Assembly (NCBI GenBank): GCA_028554795.2 | Contig: CM068841.1 | Location: 22,625,308-22,689,307 of the forward strand | From: Sinohyriopsis cumingii | Taxonomy: Eukaryota > Mollusca > Bivalvia > Unionida > Unionidae | DNA length: 64,000 bases | Direction: 5' to 3' | Program-made: the position numbers and the translations under genes | Shown here: piece after piece, positions 11,463 to 22,409 of the stretch | Layout: the number at the start of each line of letters is the position of its first letter | How positions within the stretch are numbered: position 1 is the stretch's first letter | Notes under the pieces: generated by a model | The model's database searches: none | Told to the model about the DNA's origin: nothing | The model's input: the letters and a program-made list of their open reading frames with translations, nothing else

Positions 11463-11964
11463 GCCTGCCAGTTTTGTGATCCCGTCAGGCGTTGGTTGTT
11501 CTCTGTAAATCGCAGTTCGCTGTATTGAGGAAGAGAGGGCTATGTTATTTCGAGGTAGAATCACGGGGGCTCGTATCGTTGCATACAATGTACCTGTCAT
11601 ACGTGTACCTTGGTTAAAAGAAAATGACGTCCTGCATTTATTTATAACTTATTTTCAGTTGGCCAATGAGAAGGTAGTATTCCATTCAGCGCGTTGTTCT
11701 TGATATTAAGCGGGTTCAATCACGGCCGGGTCCAACATTAGCGTGGGAAAATGGTTTGGCATTCCTTAAAGGTATGATATTAAGCCAAACATTGGATACG
11801 CATACAATGTCGAATTCATGAGCTAAACATCGGTACCAAATTTATTACGCTACGTAAAACATACCTTGAAATAACAGCGTTTATTCTTAAATGGGTCGCG
11901 CGAGAAAGGAGAGAAGTGTCCCCCCTTGTATTTATTATATAGTACATGTATGACAGGTAAATTG

Positions 11965-12720
11965 CCGACCTGCCAACTCTTACGATTTTGCCGTAAGTCT
12001 TACGAAAATTACCCTTAAAATACGGACTTACGGCATACTAGCAAAAACTACGGAAAAAAATGATCGTTGCCGAAAAATCCGGATAATCGGTTCATCCGTG
12101 CTTTTTATTTGGATCTGGGTTTCATCTTAGAATTAGTGAAATTAGCCAGGTAACCAGACTAACTTTAAAGCAGCACCCCAGATGCTTTAAACTGCACCTA
12201 TTTGTTCATGCGAAGCGTCTGCATGATTAAACGGTTGATCATAGAATTTTTTAAAATGGCGTCCAGAAGTTGATGCATGTTTAAGATAAAAGGGAAAATA
12301 AGCTTCTAGAAAAGTGTTTATAATCAACACATAAGAATAAAAATGAGCATTTAGATTCTTGTGAATAAAAGCTGGAAAAGACACAATTACGTTTATTGGA
12401 CATCACGTGCCAATTTGAGTATGTCTCGTGGTGGGAGAGATGATTGCCATCGTCATGTGAAATGGAAAAGAATTTCCAAGAATTATGTCAAGATGAGAGA
12501 TAGCAACAAGACATTGAGCTGCATTGGGTTTGGTACTAGAGTTTGTGCAACTGTACTAGTGGTAAATAAAATTTATGAGTACTTTACAAACTTTTCAGTT
12601 GAACAAAATGTTTATCGTTGATGCGTCGAACTTTTAGTTACGTTTTCCAGCTTTATAATAGCAGTTATTGATATTTTGTTACAACTTACTGAGACGGACT
12701 CGTCAGGGTTGGCAGGTCTG
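11965..12720 (+). mobile_element. hAT-like DNA transposon, internally deleted, nested in M2
   Basis: The left end is CCGACCTGCCAACTC. The right end, reverse-complemented, is CAGACCTGCCAACCC. The flanking direct repeat is TAAATTG (11958-11964 and 12723-12729). Subterminal 'cttacg' and 'cgtaag' repeats at the left end resemble the clustered subterminal motifs known in hAT elements. The interior holds a fragment resembling the N-terminal BED-type finger of hAT transposases. At 756 bp it is far too short for a full transposase. Confidence 0.65.
12361..12621 (+). pseudogene. Remnant of hAT transposase N-terminal (BED-like) finger
   Basis: The frame contains SMSRGGRDDCHRHVKWKRIS. This resembles the '(F/L)S(I/M)xxGGxxDxxRHxxxxxH' part of BED-like fingers in hAT transposases and their domesticated relatives. 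The expected upstream Cys pair appears as Trp and Arg (YWTSRANLS), and the last His is Ile, so the zinc site is destroyed. There is no ATG near the frame start, which opens on GTG after an in-frame TAG. It lies inside the TIR-bounded element 11965-12720, which supports a transposase origin. Family resemblance is judged by eye. Confidence 0.5.
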
Positions 12721-12869
12721 ATTAAATTGTAAGCAACGGTACGAACCCCTGTGGACAGAATATGATTTTTACTGTGCACTTAAAAACACATACATAGGTA
12801 GAACCATTCACGTACAGTCAAAAGGAGGGCAAAAATCACATGTTTCATGATAGAGTACCTTATTTTGTG

Positions 12870-12983
12870 CACAGGGTCTCCTATCGTTGCTTACAATTTA
12901 CCTGTCATACATGTACTATACAAAAACTACTATATAGTGCATGTATTACAGGTAAATTGTAAGCAACGATACGAGACCCTGTG
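12870..12983. mobile_element. Palindromic MITE family M2, compact 114-bp copy
   Basis: A near-perfect palindrome. The left arm is 'cacagggtctcctatcgttg', 'cttacaatttacctgtcata', 'catgtactata'. The right arm is its complement with very few mismatches, and the loop is about 12 bp ('caaaaactacta'). The flanking 8-bp duplication ATTTTGTG is perfect (12862-12869 and 12984-12991). The same arms bound the older copy 11562-12753. Confidence 0.88.
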
Positions 12984-13540
12984 ATTTTGTGCAGCATGCA
13001 GAGTTGAGTGAGAAATTGAAATCCTCTGCAATATAATTTGAAGTTACCTTAGGCCCCACTCTCGGAAATACTGACCTCTTAGTGGCTATAGGCTTTAACG
13101 AGTATCTAATATTTTGTTACACAGAAGACATTGATAACGTTCCGTCTCACTAAGTTTGCAGTGTTTTTGGTATGATACGGAGTCAGTACTTGCAATGTTT
13201 TTGGTTTTATACGAGGTCTGTTTGGTGCTTCGTGACTTGGCTGATATAAGTCGTTGTGTAATTTTCTTTGTCTTGTGTAAGATATTTTTTAAATTTACAA
13301 AAAAGTGCATAAGGATATAATTTTGCTGGTAAGGTTTGTTCTAAAATCGGAAGAGAGTTCTGCACTCAGATAGGATGGAAAGTTAAAACTGAACGAAGTT
13401 TGCTTTCTTACGAAGTATACAGAAAGTTGCGCCGAGATTTTAAGATCAAACGATGCCTTTTCTCAGTACATTATACAGGAATATTAGCTTTTGAAAACAA
13501 TAATTCTCCATAATATTTAACATAAGCACGTATTGGGAGC

Positions 13541-13848
13541 CGGTGCTTGACGCGAGCTTGATGTTGAAAATAAGCAATAATCTGAAAGGGAAAAAATCAT
13601 ACTGAATGACAAAATTACCTCAGATTACCCTTTGACCCGTTCTGACATAGGACCCTGTCTATCATTTTGTAAAAGAGAGAAGGTAAGGAACTTCCAAAAA
13701 CTTCATCTCTTTTATAGTAAGATAGACAGGTTTCTAAGTCAGAATGGGTCTGGGGTGGGGGATCTACGGTAAGTTTGTCACTCAGAATGATTTTTTTCCC
13801 CCCTTCAGATGATTGCTGTTTTTCAGCGTCAAGCTCGCGTCGAGTACC
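13541..13848. mobile_element. Foldback/MITE-like element with ~145-bp arms
   Basis: 13541-13682 is the imperfect reverse complement of 13701-13848 around an 18-base loop. Matching pairs include 'gacgcgagcttga'/'tcaagctcgcgtc', 'aaatcat.ctga.tgacaaa'/'tttgtca.tcag.atgattt', 'gaccc.ttctgac'/'gtcagaa.gggtc' and 'cctgtctatc'/'gatagacagg'. Similarity fades outside the arms and I see no clear target duplication. The 94-codon minus-strand frame at 13615-13899 is a by-product. Confidence 0.8.
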
Positions 13849-13899
13849 AGTGGTAAAGGTGGGACTCATACTGAATATTTTCTGATGTTTTGAGTGCAC

Positions 13900-14313
13900 A
13901 AATATCTTTATTAAAACTGCTTTTGTTTCCTTTAAACTTTTTATTAAATATATATACAGCTATGCGTATTATGCCAGCGCAAAACAAACCATAATTTCCC
14001 CAAAACCTGTTACATGCAGTTTTCCTGCACTATATTAAATAAAAGCAACCCTCCAAATCATGTAATGGACAAAAATTTCAGCAATCTATGCACTATAACA
14101 ATTAACACACGCCATAAACGTGGACAATAATGGAACTGTGAATGGTGAGATCATTGGAAAACTGACATATCCGGTCACGTATTTACCGGCTTTTATGCAT
14201 GATTGCCTTTTAAAATATTTCGACCATTGACAGTAGGTCGCACGCATATGAAGTCAAAATATCAATCATAACTTTGTCAGCCTTACATTTTGCTTTGCAG
14301 GCTACTGGGAGAT
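13900..14313. other. AT-rich stretch up to the assembly gap
   Basis: No gene or repeat recognised between the foldback element and the gap. Confidence 0.5.
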
Positions 14314-14413
14314 NNNNNNNNNNNNNNNNNNNNNNNNNNNNNNNNNNNNNNNNNNNNNNNNNNNNNNNNNNNNNNNNNNNNNNNNNNNNNNNNNNNNNNN
14401 NNNNNNNNNNNNN
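14314..14413. other. Assembly gap (100 N)
   Basis: Exactly 100 consecutive N, the conventional size for a gap of unknown length. Anything inferred across it is unsafe. Confidence 0.99.
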
Positions 14414-15501
14414 GGTTAGTAATGTTATTTATAGAAATCAATATTTTTCAAATAAATAAAGTTTGAAGAATGATTAGAATAAATTAACCTAATGAGAAAA
14501 CGATTGTATTCATTATCTTCTCTTGTGAACTTTCTTTATTAGGTCAGTTGACTCTGAATTTGAAATTTACTGGTAAGAATTTGACTTCAGGAATTTCTCT
14601 TCAGAAGCAGTATTGTTTCATAAATAGTAAAGACAATTTTATCATAGTTTTTTTTTCTTCTACTGGATGTCTTGAGAAGTAAACGATATACTCTTTTTAC
14701 TAATCAAATTTCAGATTTTCTTTGGTTAGCAATATGATAAATATATAAATACCGATAAAATGTAATATCCTATTAACCTTGTGATTCACCAATCAAATCA
14801 TAGCTTTCAATTTTCTGAAAGTGGAAAACATCATTCGGAACCTAATATTACTAACGATAACTCTCCCTAACACGAACTACACGGCTTTATCTGATAAGCA
14901 ACTAAAATAAAATGGACTGGGAATTCTAAACGTAAATTTTTATCAGTGTGTGTGCGATCTCCGTTATGTCGCCGGGAGATATGGAGTTTAATTGTATTGC
15001 CTTGTGCAGTGAAAACTGTCTTGCTCTTTTCATAACTGTCGTACCCAAAAGTAACATTGTAGTTTCTGGTGTCACAGTACTTTTTGTGTTTGTTTTTCCT
15101 CCTACAGAAAAACTGTTAAACCGTAAAGCAAATAACAAAATTCACGAGGTTATATAATATTGTATGAACATATCTGTGAGACTCATACGTATCATAACAG
15201 AAGACAATATAAAACTGTACATTTCCTGAGGCGAAAAAGTTATACGGTGAAAGTTTTGGCTGCCATTGGTGAGAGCCTGCAAATCGTCACAATAACACTG
15301 TAAGCTTTGATTGATGAGTAGGCGTTACAAGACTTACCTCTCAGTACGAAACAGAATCTGACAGAGTTCTTATTAATTTTGTTGGGAAGTGGGAGAAGTA
15401 ATTTTCATTTTTCAGATTCATCTTTGAACTGCACGGCCATTTCATTTTGTAACTATGGTCAACTGTGCAATGCCGTTTTTGTTGCTGGTGAATATAGTCT
15501 A
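14414..15501. other. Intergenic stretch, no gene recognised
   Basis: Frames are open on both strands at 14926-15157 (about 70 codons each), but neither resembles a family I know. A splice-acceptor-like 'tttttcctcctacag' sits at 15091-15106 without a convincing exon after it. Confidence 0.4.
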
Positions 15502-15502
15502 T

Positions 15503-15571
<69 letters not shown>
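15502..15571. repeat. (GT)n(GA)n compound microsatellite
   Basis: About 13 GT units run directly into about 22 GA units. Confidence 0.97.
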
Positions 15572-15574
<3 letters not shown>

Positions 15575-15650
15575 CACTGCAAAAATCACAATTTTTTTTT
15601 ATGTCGATGCCAAGTATGTAAATAAAAAAAAAGAAAAGGAAAGAAATATT

Positions 15651-15960
15651 GTGATTAGTATGTGATTGGGATTTGTAACGTAGCTTTAACAATTTTTCAG
15701 TGATATCACTACGGTGTCTGCAGTGTGGCAGTTTATAGTGATGTCTGGCACTGGGGCATCATGCCGCAGACATGTAGCATGATGCCCCACCTAGTCACAT
15801 TATCCTGACGCCAGGCCGACCAGTCCTAACACTAACCTTTTAATGCTGAGCGCCTAGCGAGGCAAATGTTAGTACCAATTTTGTAAGGTTTTGGTATGAC
15901 TCGGCCGGGGTTCGAACCCATGACCTCCCGGAACTGAGGCGGACGCTCTAACAACTAGGT
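15651..15960 (-). mobile_element. tRNA-derived SINE family A, 5'-truncated copy
   Basis: On the minus strand the head starts 'acctagttgttagagcgtcc', with B-box 'ggttcgaaccc'. The shared body follows ('ggtcggcctggcgtcaggat', 'aatgtgac', 'gggcatcatgc...gcatgatgcccc' hairpin) and ends at 'taacgtagctttaa...'. The flanking duplication GAAAGAAATATT is perfect (15639-15650 and 15961-15972). The first ~18 bases of the head seen in other copies are missing. The (AC)n tail is reduced. Confidence 0.92.
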
Positions 15961-15972
15961 GAAAGAAATATT

Positions 15973-18216
15973 AAAAACAAAGACAAGAGATAAAGTTCCA
16001 TATGCGTTTTTTTTTTTTTTAACTAGGTGAATCTCCTCTTAACTGCTTGAAGTCAGAATAGTAATTTTTTATGTGGTTTCAACAAAGGCCTTCTTTTCTT
16101 TAACAGTTTCCTCTTTACATATAAAGGACGCGAAAAGCAAGTTATCCTGGAACGTTTTCTAAAATGCCCCCGGTTGATGTGAAGAAAAAAAGACTCCTTT
16201 TTTAATCGCCCAAAAGAGGAAATAGGTTTTCATCAGTTGTTAATGTTATAAATTTACACACCCCACCGCCACCCCCCGTAACCAGAATACTTCCAAATAC
16301 GGTCATCAATACCATAACATGTGAACATGCCTGATATGGAACAAGAGTGTTGGGTCTTTTTTAAAGGCTGGTTAGATCCATGTGCAGACCTAGAATGATT
16401 ATTATTATTGTGCATGGTAGATAACTAGGGTAGTTGAGTTTCACACAAAAGAGAGAAAGAAACCGAAGAAAAAAAAAAGGAGTAAGAACATACTATAACA
16501 ATCTAGTTTTCCCCAGAATGCAACGTCTCTCCCGTTCCACCATTATATGAAACAAGGACCTAAAAGAACTTCTGGGACTGGTTGGGAATAGAGGTCATCA
16601 AAACGATTGCACGAATGAGATTTTCCGACTAAAGAAACATTATTAGAGAAATGGTGTCGAATGTGAAAATGTTGTGGAAAGTGTGATTTTTTTTGTTGCT
16701 TGCAATGAGTGGTACTTTTAATGATGAATGCATCCATCAGATAGAATGATTGCACCTGTTAATGTTTCAGAGTAAATGAGTAAAAATTTGTTTTAAATAT
16801 GATACTGCTTTGTCCATGCTTCAGTGGTAAAACAAACAACTGAAAATGCGAAACAGAAAACACAGAATTCAAAATTGCATTTTTCGTTACTTTTATTAAA
16901 ACAAAAAAAAAAAAGAAAACAAAGAAAAGAAAAAAATCTATTTCAAATCTGAAGGTACAGAAATGAGATGGAATTAAGGGAAATGCATGTACATGTGTCA
17001 TGATCGTGCATCCATTCGAAATTATTGAATTTGCTTGTGTTCAACACGCACCTAACAGATAACAGCATATAACCGCTATTTGTTGGAACAATGTAATGGT
17101 AAATCTGTGTTTATGTTGTTTGCAGTGTTTGTCAAAGTTAATCCTGGTTCCGCCGTCATAAAACTTGGCCCGCCTCCAGTCTAAAAGCTTGAGTCTGAGA
17201 TGGACCTAGTTTTAATGTCTTAGAAATCATTTTATAATCTGGCTATTGATGTCCATTTTTAAGGCAGTTGATCCTCATAAATCGTGTACAGAAAAATAAA
17301 TGTGCCAGCGGTTTTAGTTTTCACGAAGAAACATATTGTACACGAAAGTCTAATTATTAAAGAGGACTGATTTACGCGTACAATTTTTTTTGGTTTTTTT
17401 TTGTGTGTGTGTGTGTGTGTGTGTAAAGCTTCAGAAATAATTTACTGGATTTTAAACTGAAAAATCGTAACAGATCCACATAAATCGTGTACAGAAAATA
17501 CATTTGCCAGCAACTTTATTTTTTTTTTTTTAACGGTAGATGTTTTCAAGGACTTATCTGTGTGTTTTCAGACAGTTTGAAATCTCGCACATTACTTTAA
17601 TCCCTCGAGACTTGGGCCAAATTTACCTAACGTCACTCACTTTACAGATGGTACTTATACAGCTGCTTGTTAACATTAACATGGGTTCGAGATTAAACTT
17701 TAAAGATAATTCAAACTAATATATTCCTTCTTTTTTCTCTCTTTTTTATATAAAAAAGCACAAACTGAAGAAAAGGATGAAATCAATGAAGACAATAGAG
17801 TAGGCTTTATTTTGATTTTTAAGACAAAATATTACGTTTTCAAGGTTAAAGAAAGACTGAAACATGTCAAAGTGAGGCTGAAGAATACGATTTGGGGCGT
17901 AACTTCGTTTAGGGAATGTTGTTGAAATAAATAAAATACTAGTAAATAAACTTTTTAAAAAAATGTAGTAAACTGAAGTATTAGAGAAGCATAACGCTGA
18001 GACCAGATAAATGTAAATAAATGGTTGTAAGCGTATCATATATTGACTGAGCAAGCTGTCGTATGTATCCACATTCGGTTAAGTCTCCTGGGTTAAAGGG
18101 CATCCTTGAGATTAATAAAAGAACCACCCACCCAACAAAACAAACCAGCAAACAAAAACAATAAACCAATGCAAACGCCATAGTATTAAAACGCGACAAG
18201 TTTTTAAAGGCTCATT

Positions 18217-18219
<3 letters not shown>
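15973..18219. other. AT-rich stretch with short repeats, no gene recognised
   Basis: Contains a ~50-bp direct repeat with about 200-bp spacing (17272-17325 and 17474-17525, sharing 'ataaatcgtgtacagaaaa' and 'gccagc'). It also has a (GT)n run at 17402-17424 and A/T homopolymers. No coding frame resembles a known family. Confidence 0.45.
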
Positions 18220-18301
<82 letters not shown>

Positions 18302-18314
18302 GTGTGTGTGTGTG
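18220..18314. repeat. (TA)n(GT)n compound microsatellite
   Basis: About 40 TA units followed by seven GT units. Confidence 0.97.
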
Positions 18315-18633
18315 AGGTCAACTTTGATGCAAACTCCTGCGCGGAGAAAACTATGTGAGCCACGGCATCTTTATGATCTACATGTCTTTGAAGCGTGTAT
18401 TCAATTCCGCATATAAAGAATCAAGAGCTGTTGTCAGTAACGAATGTTACAAGTTACGTCTGTAAAAGGACTGAAATTCCATCAATAGAACATAGTCTTT
18501 GTTCTTCCCAATTACAAAAAGGATAATATCTCAAAACATTCTTTTCATTAAAGTTTATTATCAACCAACGATAGACTACAAACCTACATGTATTCTATTT
18601 TATGCTCATACATTTATAGACTGGTTTCCATTT
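18310..18633 (+). repeat. Dispersed repeat family R2, copy B (short form)
   Basis: Colinear with the two blocks of R2 copy A (3155-3215 and 3965-4310) but lacking the ~750 bp between them. Shared strings include 'gcggagaaaac', 'gtctgtaaaagga', 'ggactgaaatt' and 'catcaatagaaca'. No coding capacity is seen. Confidence 0.55.
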
Positions 18634-18861
18634 CTGACTAGAATTAGTACCGTGTTACCGGCAAAAGATTGTACAAGCAGGGAAAACAAGATCTTGGGAA
18701 GAGTCATGGGCGCGGTGCATCGTGGGGGAAAACGGTGTGACAGTTCTGTAGCCTGGTACCCTGGCCTCCCATAATGCTCCGCAAGAGGCCAGGCAGGCTG
18801 GAACTGGCCCATACCAGTGTAGATATTCTAAATCGTTGAAGTACAACAATAAGTTGGCAAT
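18634..18861. other. GC-richer unique stretch
   Basis: Locally GC-rich compared with its surroundings, with overlapping short frames on the minus strand. No gene is recognised. It ends with the left target duplication of the hAT MITE that follows. Confidence 0.4.
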
Positions 18862-18997
18862 CAGGCCCGGCCGTAGGATGTGAGGGGCCCAAGGCTGCAA
18901 AAGCGATGAGCGGGACCCCAAGCAAAAAACCTGCATTGCGAGAAAGCGCGGGGCCCAAGGCGGTTGCCCCGTTCGCCTTGCCCTAGGGCAGGGCCTG
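18862..18997. mobile_element. 136-bp hAT-type MITE
   Basis: The left end is CAGGCCCGGCC. The right end, reverse-complemented, is CAGGCCCTGCC. The flanking 8-bp duplication TTGGCAAT is perfect (18854-18861 and 18998-19005). CAG...CTG ends plus an 8-bp duplication are the signature of the hAT superfamily. The element is GC-rich and has no coding capacity. Confidence 0.88.
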
Positions 18998-19136
18998 TTG
19001 GCAATAAAGGAATAGCATTAAATCAGCTATATCCAATTGCGTCGCCACTGTTTTTGTTTCGTTTTTTTTTTTTGTTGTTGTTGTTTGTTTTTGTTTTGAT
19101 TTGATATAATAGTCACAACTATGTTAACTGATAAAA

Positions 19137-19390
19137 GTACTGGTCATTTGTTAAAGTGTGATTATGCAGTAGTCATTTTCGGCCATTATGTACGAGATGG
19201 AGGTGAGATTTACGGTGAGAGATCGCGTGTGTTTCAGAGAAGCTTTATTTGATAGTTTGATCGATTGTGTTTTGCCGTTATTTTACATTGCGTTTCAACG
19301 TTTAATACTAAACCAATTTTCATGCTGCTGAGCATGTATTTTATAATACATTAATGGAACAGATAACGGGTTCGGGTGAGTTGAATTAGG
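19137..19390 (+). repeat. Dispersed repeat family R1, copy B
   Basis: Colinear with 1-330. It lacks the (GT)n tract of that copy. It lies about 500 bp after R2 copy B, whereas at the other locus R1 precedes R2. Confidence 0.6.
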
Positions 19391-20789
19391 TTACCAGGGT
19401 ACTAGGCTTGGAGATTCAGTACTTTCACTAAGATAGAATATGTTTATTTATTTGTGAATTAGCGAGAACAGGAAATGTGTTACTGTTGTAAGCGAAAGCT
19501 GGGACAAAATTAATTCAGTATTAACGCCTTCGAAGATAAGATTTTGAATCGCGCTAGTTAGTCAAAGCGCGATGATTGCGAGCTGGTATCAATAACTTTC
19601 CATTTATTTTTTTTTAACAGAAGAAAAAAAACGACTGGTATCCGTGATGCGCAAATATAATGCGCAATAAATTATGCGGAACTTAAGTAAAATGCACAAT
19701 AAAGTGTGAGACAAGTTGATGCAATTATGCCGTAATGACGCTGTTTGTGACATAAAGTAGTTGATAATTACAACTTTGGTAATATTATTCTCGTGAACAC
19801 GTAATATGTCTCATTAAAAATACATTTACCATTAAATTACTCAAATCCTGAAATACAATACTGTCACCCCAGAATCATTTGGTAATTTAACGATTAAAAA
19901 AATGTATTAAATTCATGTACATGTATTCCCCATTCAGAGATCATGCAACGTAGAAGCTTAAAAGATACAAGCAAGCACATCAACTTATACTGTTAATGTT
20001 AACTGATTACGTGTATACATATTATCCAATCCTGAACCAAAAAAGCGTAGTTTACTAGACAATATAAAGAAAACCAGTTATGATGCTGAAATTTCTTGAT
20101 AAGACGAAAGTCATAACTAGCAACTGCAAATCTTGTATAGGCAAAAATGCGACACTGATCCTATCTCTTTGTTTCCCAAGATTTTTTTTTTGTTTAATTT
20201 TTTTTTCTTTTTCCCACGAGTATTTAAGGTACCATGTTCGTCTTTCTTGGAGAAACTTTCAAATGCACGTAAAGCACTCAATATAAAATAAAACCTACGG
20301 CAATGTTTGTTACATTATGGCTTTAGTCCATTTCAGCCGCATGTAAACAAGTCCGAGTCCGTGTTTCTTATTTTATCGGTCTCCAGTGTGAACAGACACA
20401 GGTAAATGCCCTATGTCTATATGTCACGTTAAGACAGATCAATGTCAGCACACATTACGCTGTGGTAGTAAACTGTATGCGGAAGGAAGGGATCAAAGCG
20501 TTCAGCGATGTCTAGACAGGTGTGAATCCCTGAATTTGAGCCCTGTCCTTCAGTGAATACCAAAATGGGAACACAATTTGCTAGGAAATTTAAAAAAAAA
20601 ATAAAAAAAAATCAAAAAAAAAATCCCCCGAACGCATTAAACTGAAAATATTGCACCTTAATTAATAGCATACATCATCGACATTATCATTTCTTGTCAA
20701 TGTATTTATTAAGAATATCATGGATGGCATAGTATACACCCGACCGTGTTTAATAGCCATCAATATATCGTTGGGCATTGTTGAGATTA
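19391..20789. other. AT-rich stretch, no gene recognised
   Basis: A and T homopolymer runs near 19605-19640, 20185-20215 and 20590-20625. No coding or mobile-element signature was seen. Confidence 0.5.
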
Positions 20790-21420
20790 CTAACCAATTG
20801 GTCTCCATGACCTCGACCTTTGATTAAGGTATGCGGTCCTAAACTAAGATTGCTGTGCTGAAACAATTATTTTTTTCTTATTACCTGAGCATGACCTCTG
20901 ACCTTTAGACCCCAAAAGCTATGGGTTTCTTTGTTATCCTAGGTGCAAGCCATCCATAAAAGCTTGCTCAAGGAATTTATTCTACAACACAAATTACTCT
21001 GCAAATCCTCTTTTGTGTTATACTGAACAAGACTTTTAGCATTTTGACCCCATAATCAATAAACCTTTTCTTTTAACTGCAACACCTCCGCAAACATTGA
21101 TCAAGATATGTGGTCTAGAACTTATTAAATAAAAAAGTAACTGTCTTCTTTCGAACACTGTGACATTAACTTTTGAACCCAAAATCAAACATATTCATTA
21201 TTTTCTTATCCAACGTGCATGTGATCTGCAAACAAAAGTTCTAAAGTTATTATGCAAAAACCAGTTTTATTTCAGTCACAGTCACCCTGACCTTTGACCT
21301 TTTTTTACCATGACAATGACAGACTTCTTTCAAGTTCAAGCCAGCCACAAAATATGGCAACAGTGCATGGTGGAGAAATCATGGTATTATGCAGGAATGA
21401 AATTAGTAACAGCTGGAGGG
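20790..21420. repeat. Degenerate long-period repeat with 'tgacctttgacc' cores
   Basis: 'gacctttga' or 'gaccccaaaa' type cores recur at about 20812, 20893, 21047, 21173 and 21292. Loosely shared flanks include 'aaaatca', 'tctt...tatcc' and 'caagc'. Spacing is about 80-150 bp. The units are strongly diverged, and the period is estimated by eye. Confidence 0.4.
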
Positions 21421-21577
21421 ATGGACTGACAGATGGATAACATCACAGCTCAAGAGTATATAAGTATATAAGAGTAAGTGTATATAAAAAGTGTTCATGC
21501 TGAATATAAAAAATAGTAAGTTTTACCATGTATAAATAAGCTATTGCATTTCTTAGGATAAACTGTAGGTACCCATT

Positions 21578-21783
21578 ACCGTCTATACTCGCGTACAAGT
21601 CGAGTCTAGCAGCAAACAACGCAGACCCTGATTTTGTCGTACCACAATGTGCCTTTATATCAGGATCTATGTTATTTGTTCAGCTGATTACTCCTTACAA
21701 ACCGCACAGACTCAGATCTGCGCCGGCAGATCTGGGTCTGTGCCGTTTGCATATGGATTCGTCTTATAAGCGAGTCAACACGG
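21578..21783. mobile_element. Palindromic MITE family M1, copy 1
   Basis: The left end 'ctatactcgcgtacaagtcg' is mirrored by the right end (reverse complement 'gactcgcttataagacga'). Between the ends lie two internal hairpins. One is the near-perfect 38-bp palindrome at 21705-21742, centred on 'cagatctgcgccggcagatc'. The other is built from 'accctgat...atcaggat'. The 111-codon frame overlapping the right half is fortuitous. Confidence 0.75.
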
Positions 21784-22364
21784 AATGTGATTTCCTGGTT
21801 ACCATGAAGCATATATATATGGGGATAAATAACTGTCTTAAACACTCACTTCTTAAAGAAACAGCAAAAAGAAATCTAACTGGAAACGTGTTTGTGGAAC
21901 ATAGATGGCCAATCACTGTATATGAAAACAGACCTAATGCAACCTATTGTGGACGGACAAGAGTCCCCATTAGCGCTACAACTGTCGCAATAATGCATAA
22001 ATAAGAAAAAGAAATGTTCACAAATTTACGATTCCACGTGTGAAAACTTCTTTCTACTCTTTCAGATCTTGTTTTTCTGTATCAGTCATCAAGCAAGTAT
22101 CAAAATCTACAGTACATGCACGCTAATACATGCGACAAAAAAGGTTCTATAAATATTTTTGTTCAGTAACAAAATAAGTGAAAATGATTGGGGGGATGGG
22201 AGGTGTGAAGACGTAGAATACGACTCTGACTAAAAAAAATAAGCAACTATATTACAAAGTGCGTGAATAAAGATCAACGACATATTTGCTAAGAAAAATA
22301 AATGAGGTTGGTGGTGGAGAAAAAGACAGTGAATAATGACGACCAGATTAATTAAATTAACTAT
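21784..22364. other. Intergenic stretch, no gene recognised
   Basis: No feature seen between the M1 copy and the next SINE. Confidence 0.45.
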
Positions 22365-22373
22365 GGGTAGGTG

Positions 22374-22377
<4 letters not shown>

Positions 22378-22409
<32 letters not shown>

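Larger units (their letters stand above)
11562..12753. mobile_element. Palindromic MITE family M2, older copy split by a nested element
   Basis: The left arm at 11562-11610 starts 'cacgggggctcgtatcgttg' and continues 'catacaatgtacctgtcat'. Its complement is split: 11936-11964 ('atatagtacatgtatgacag', 'gtaaattg') and 12723-12753 ('taaattgtaagcaacggtac', 'gaacccctgtg'). A 756-bp insertion separates those halves and duplicates TAAATTG. The flanks GGTAGAAT and GACAGAAT (6 of 8 identical) look like a decayed 8-bp target duplication. Confidence 0.7.

Noticed and set aside
12690..12720. Hammerhead ribozyme ('ctgacgagtccgtctcagtaag' on the minus strand looks like a CUGANGA core)
   Set aside because: No stem II closing segment with a GAAA follows at the right distance, and no matching cleavage triplet or stems I/III were found.
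14926..15157. Opposing ~70-codon frames with an acceptor-like 'tttttcctcctacag'
   Set aside because: Neither strand resembles a known family, and no donor or downstream exon fits. Too little support so close to an assembly gap.
21669..22004. 111-codon plus-strand frame
   Set aside because: Its first third lies in the right half of MITE M1 copy 1. The rest has no recognisable homology or splice context.
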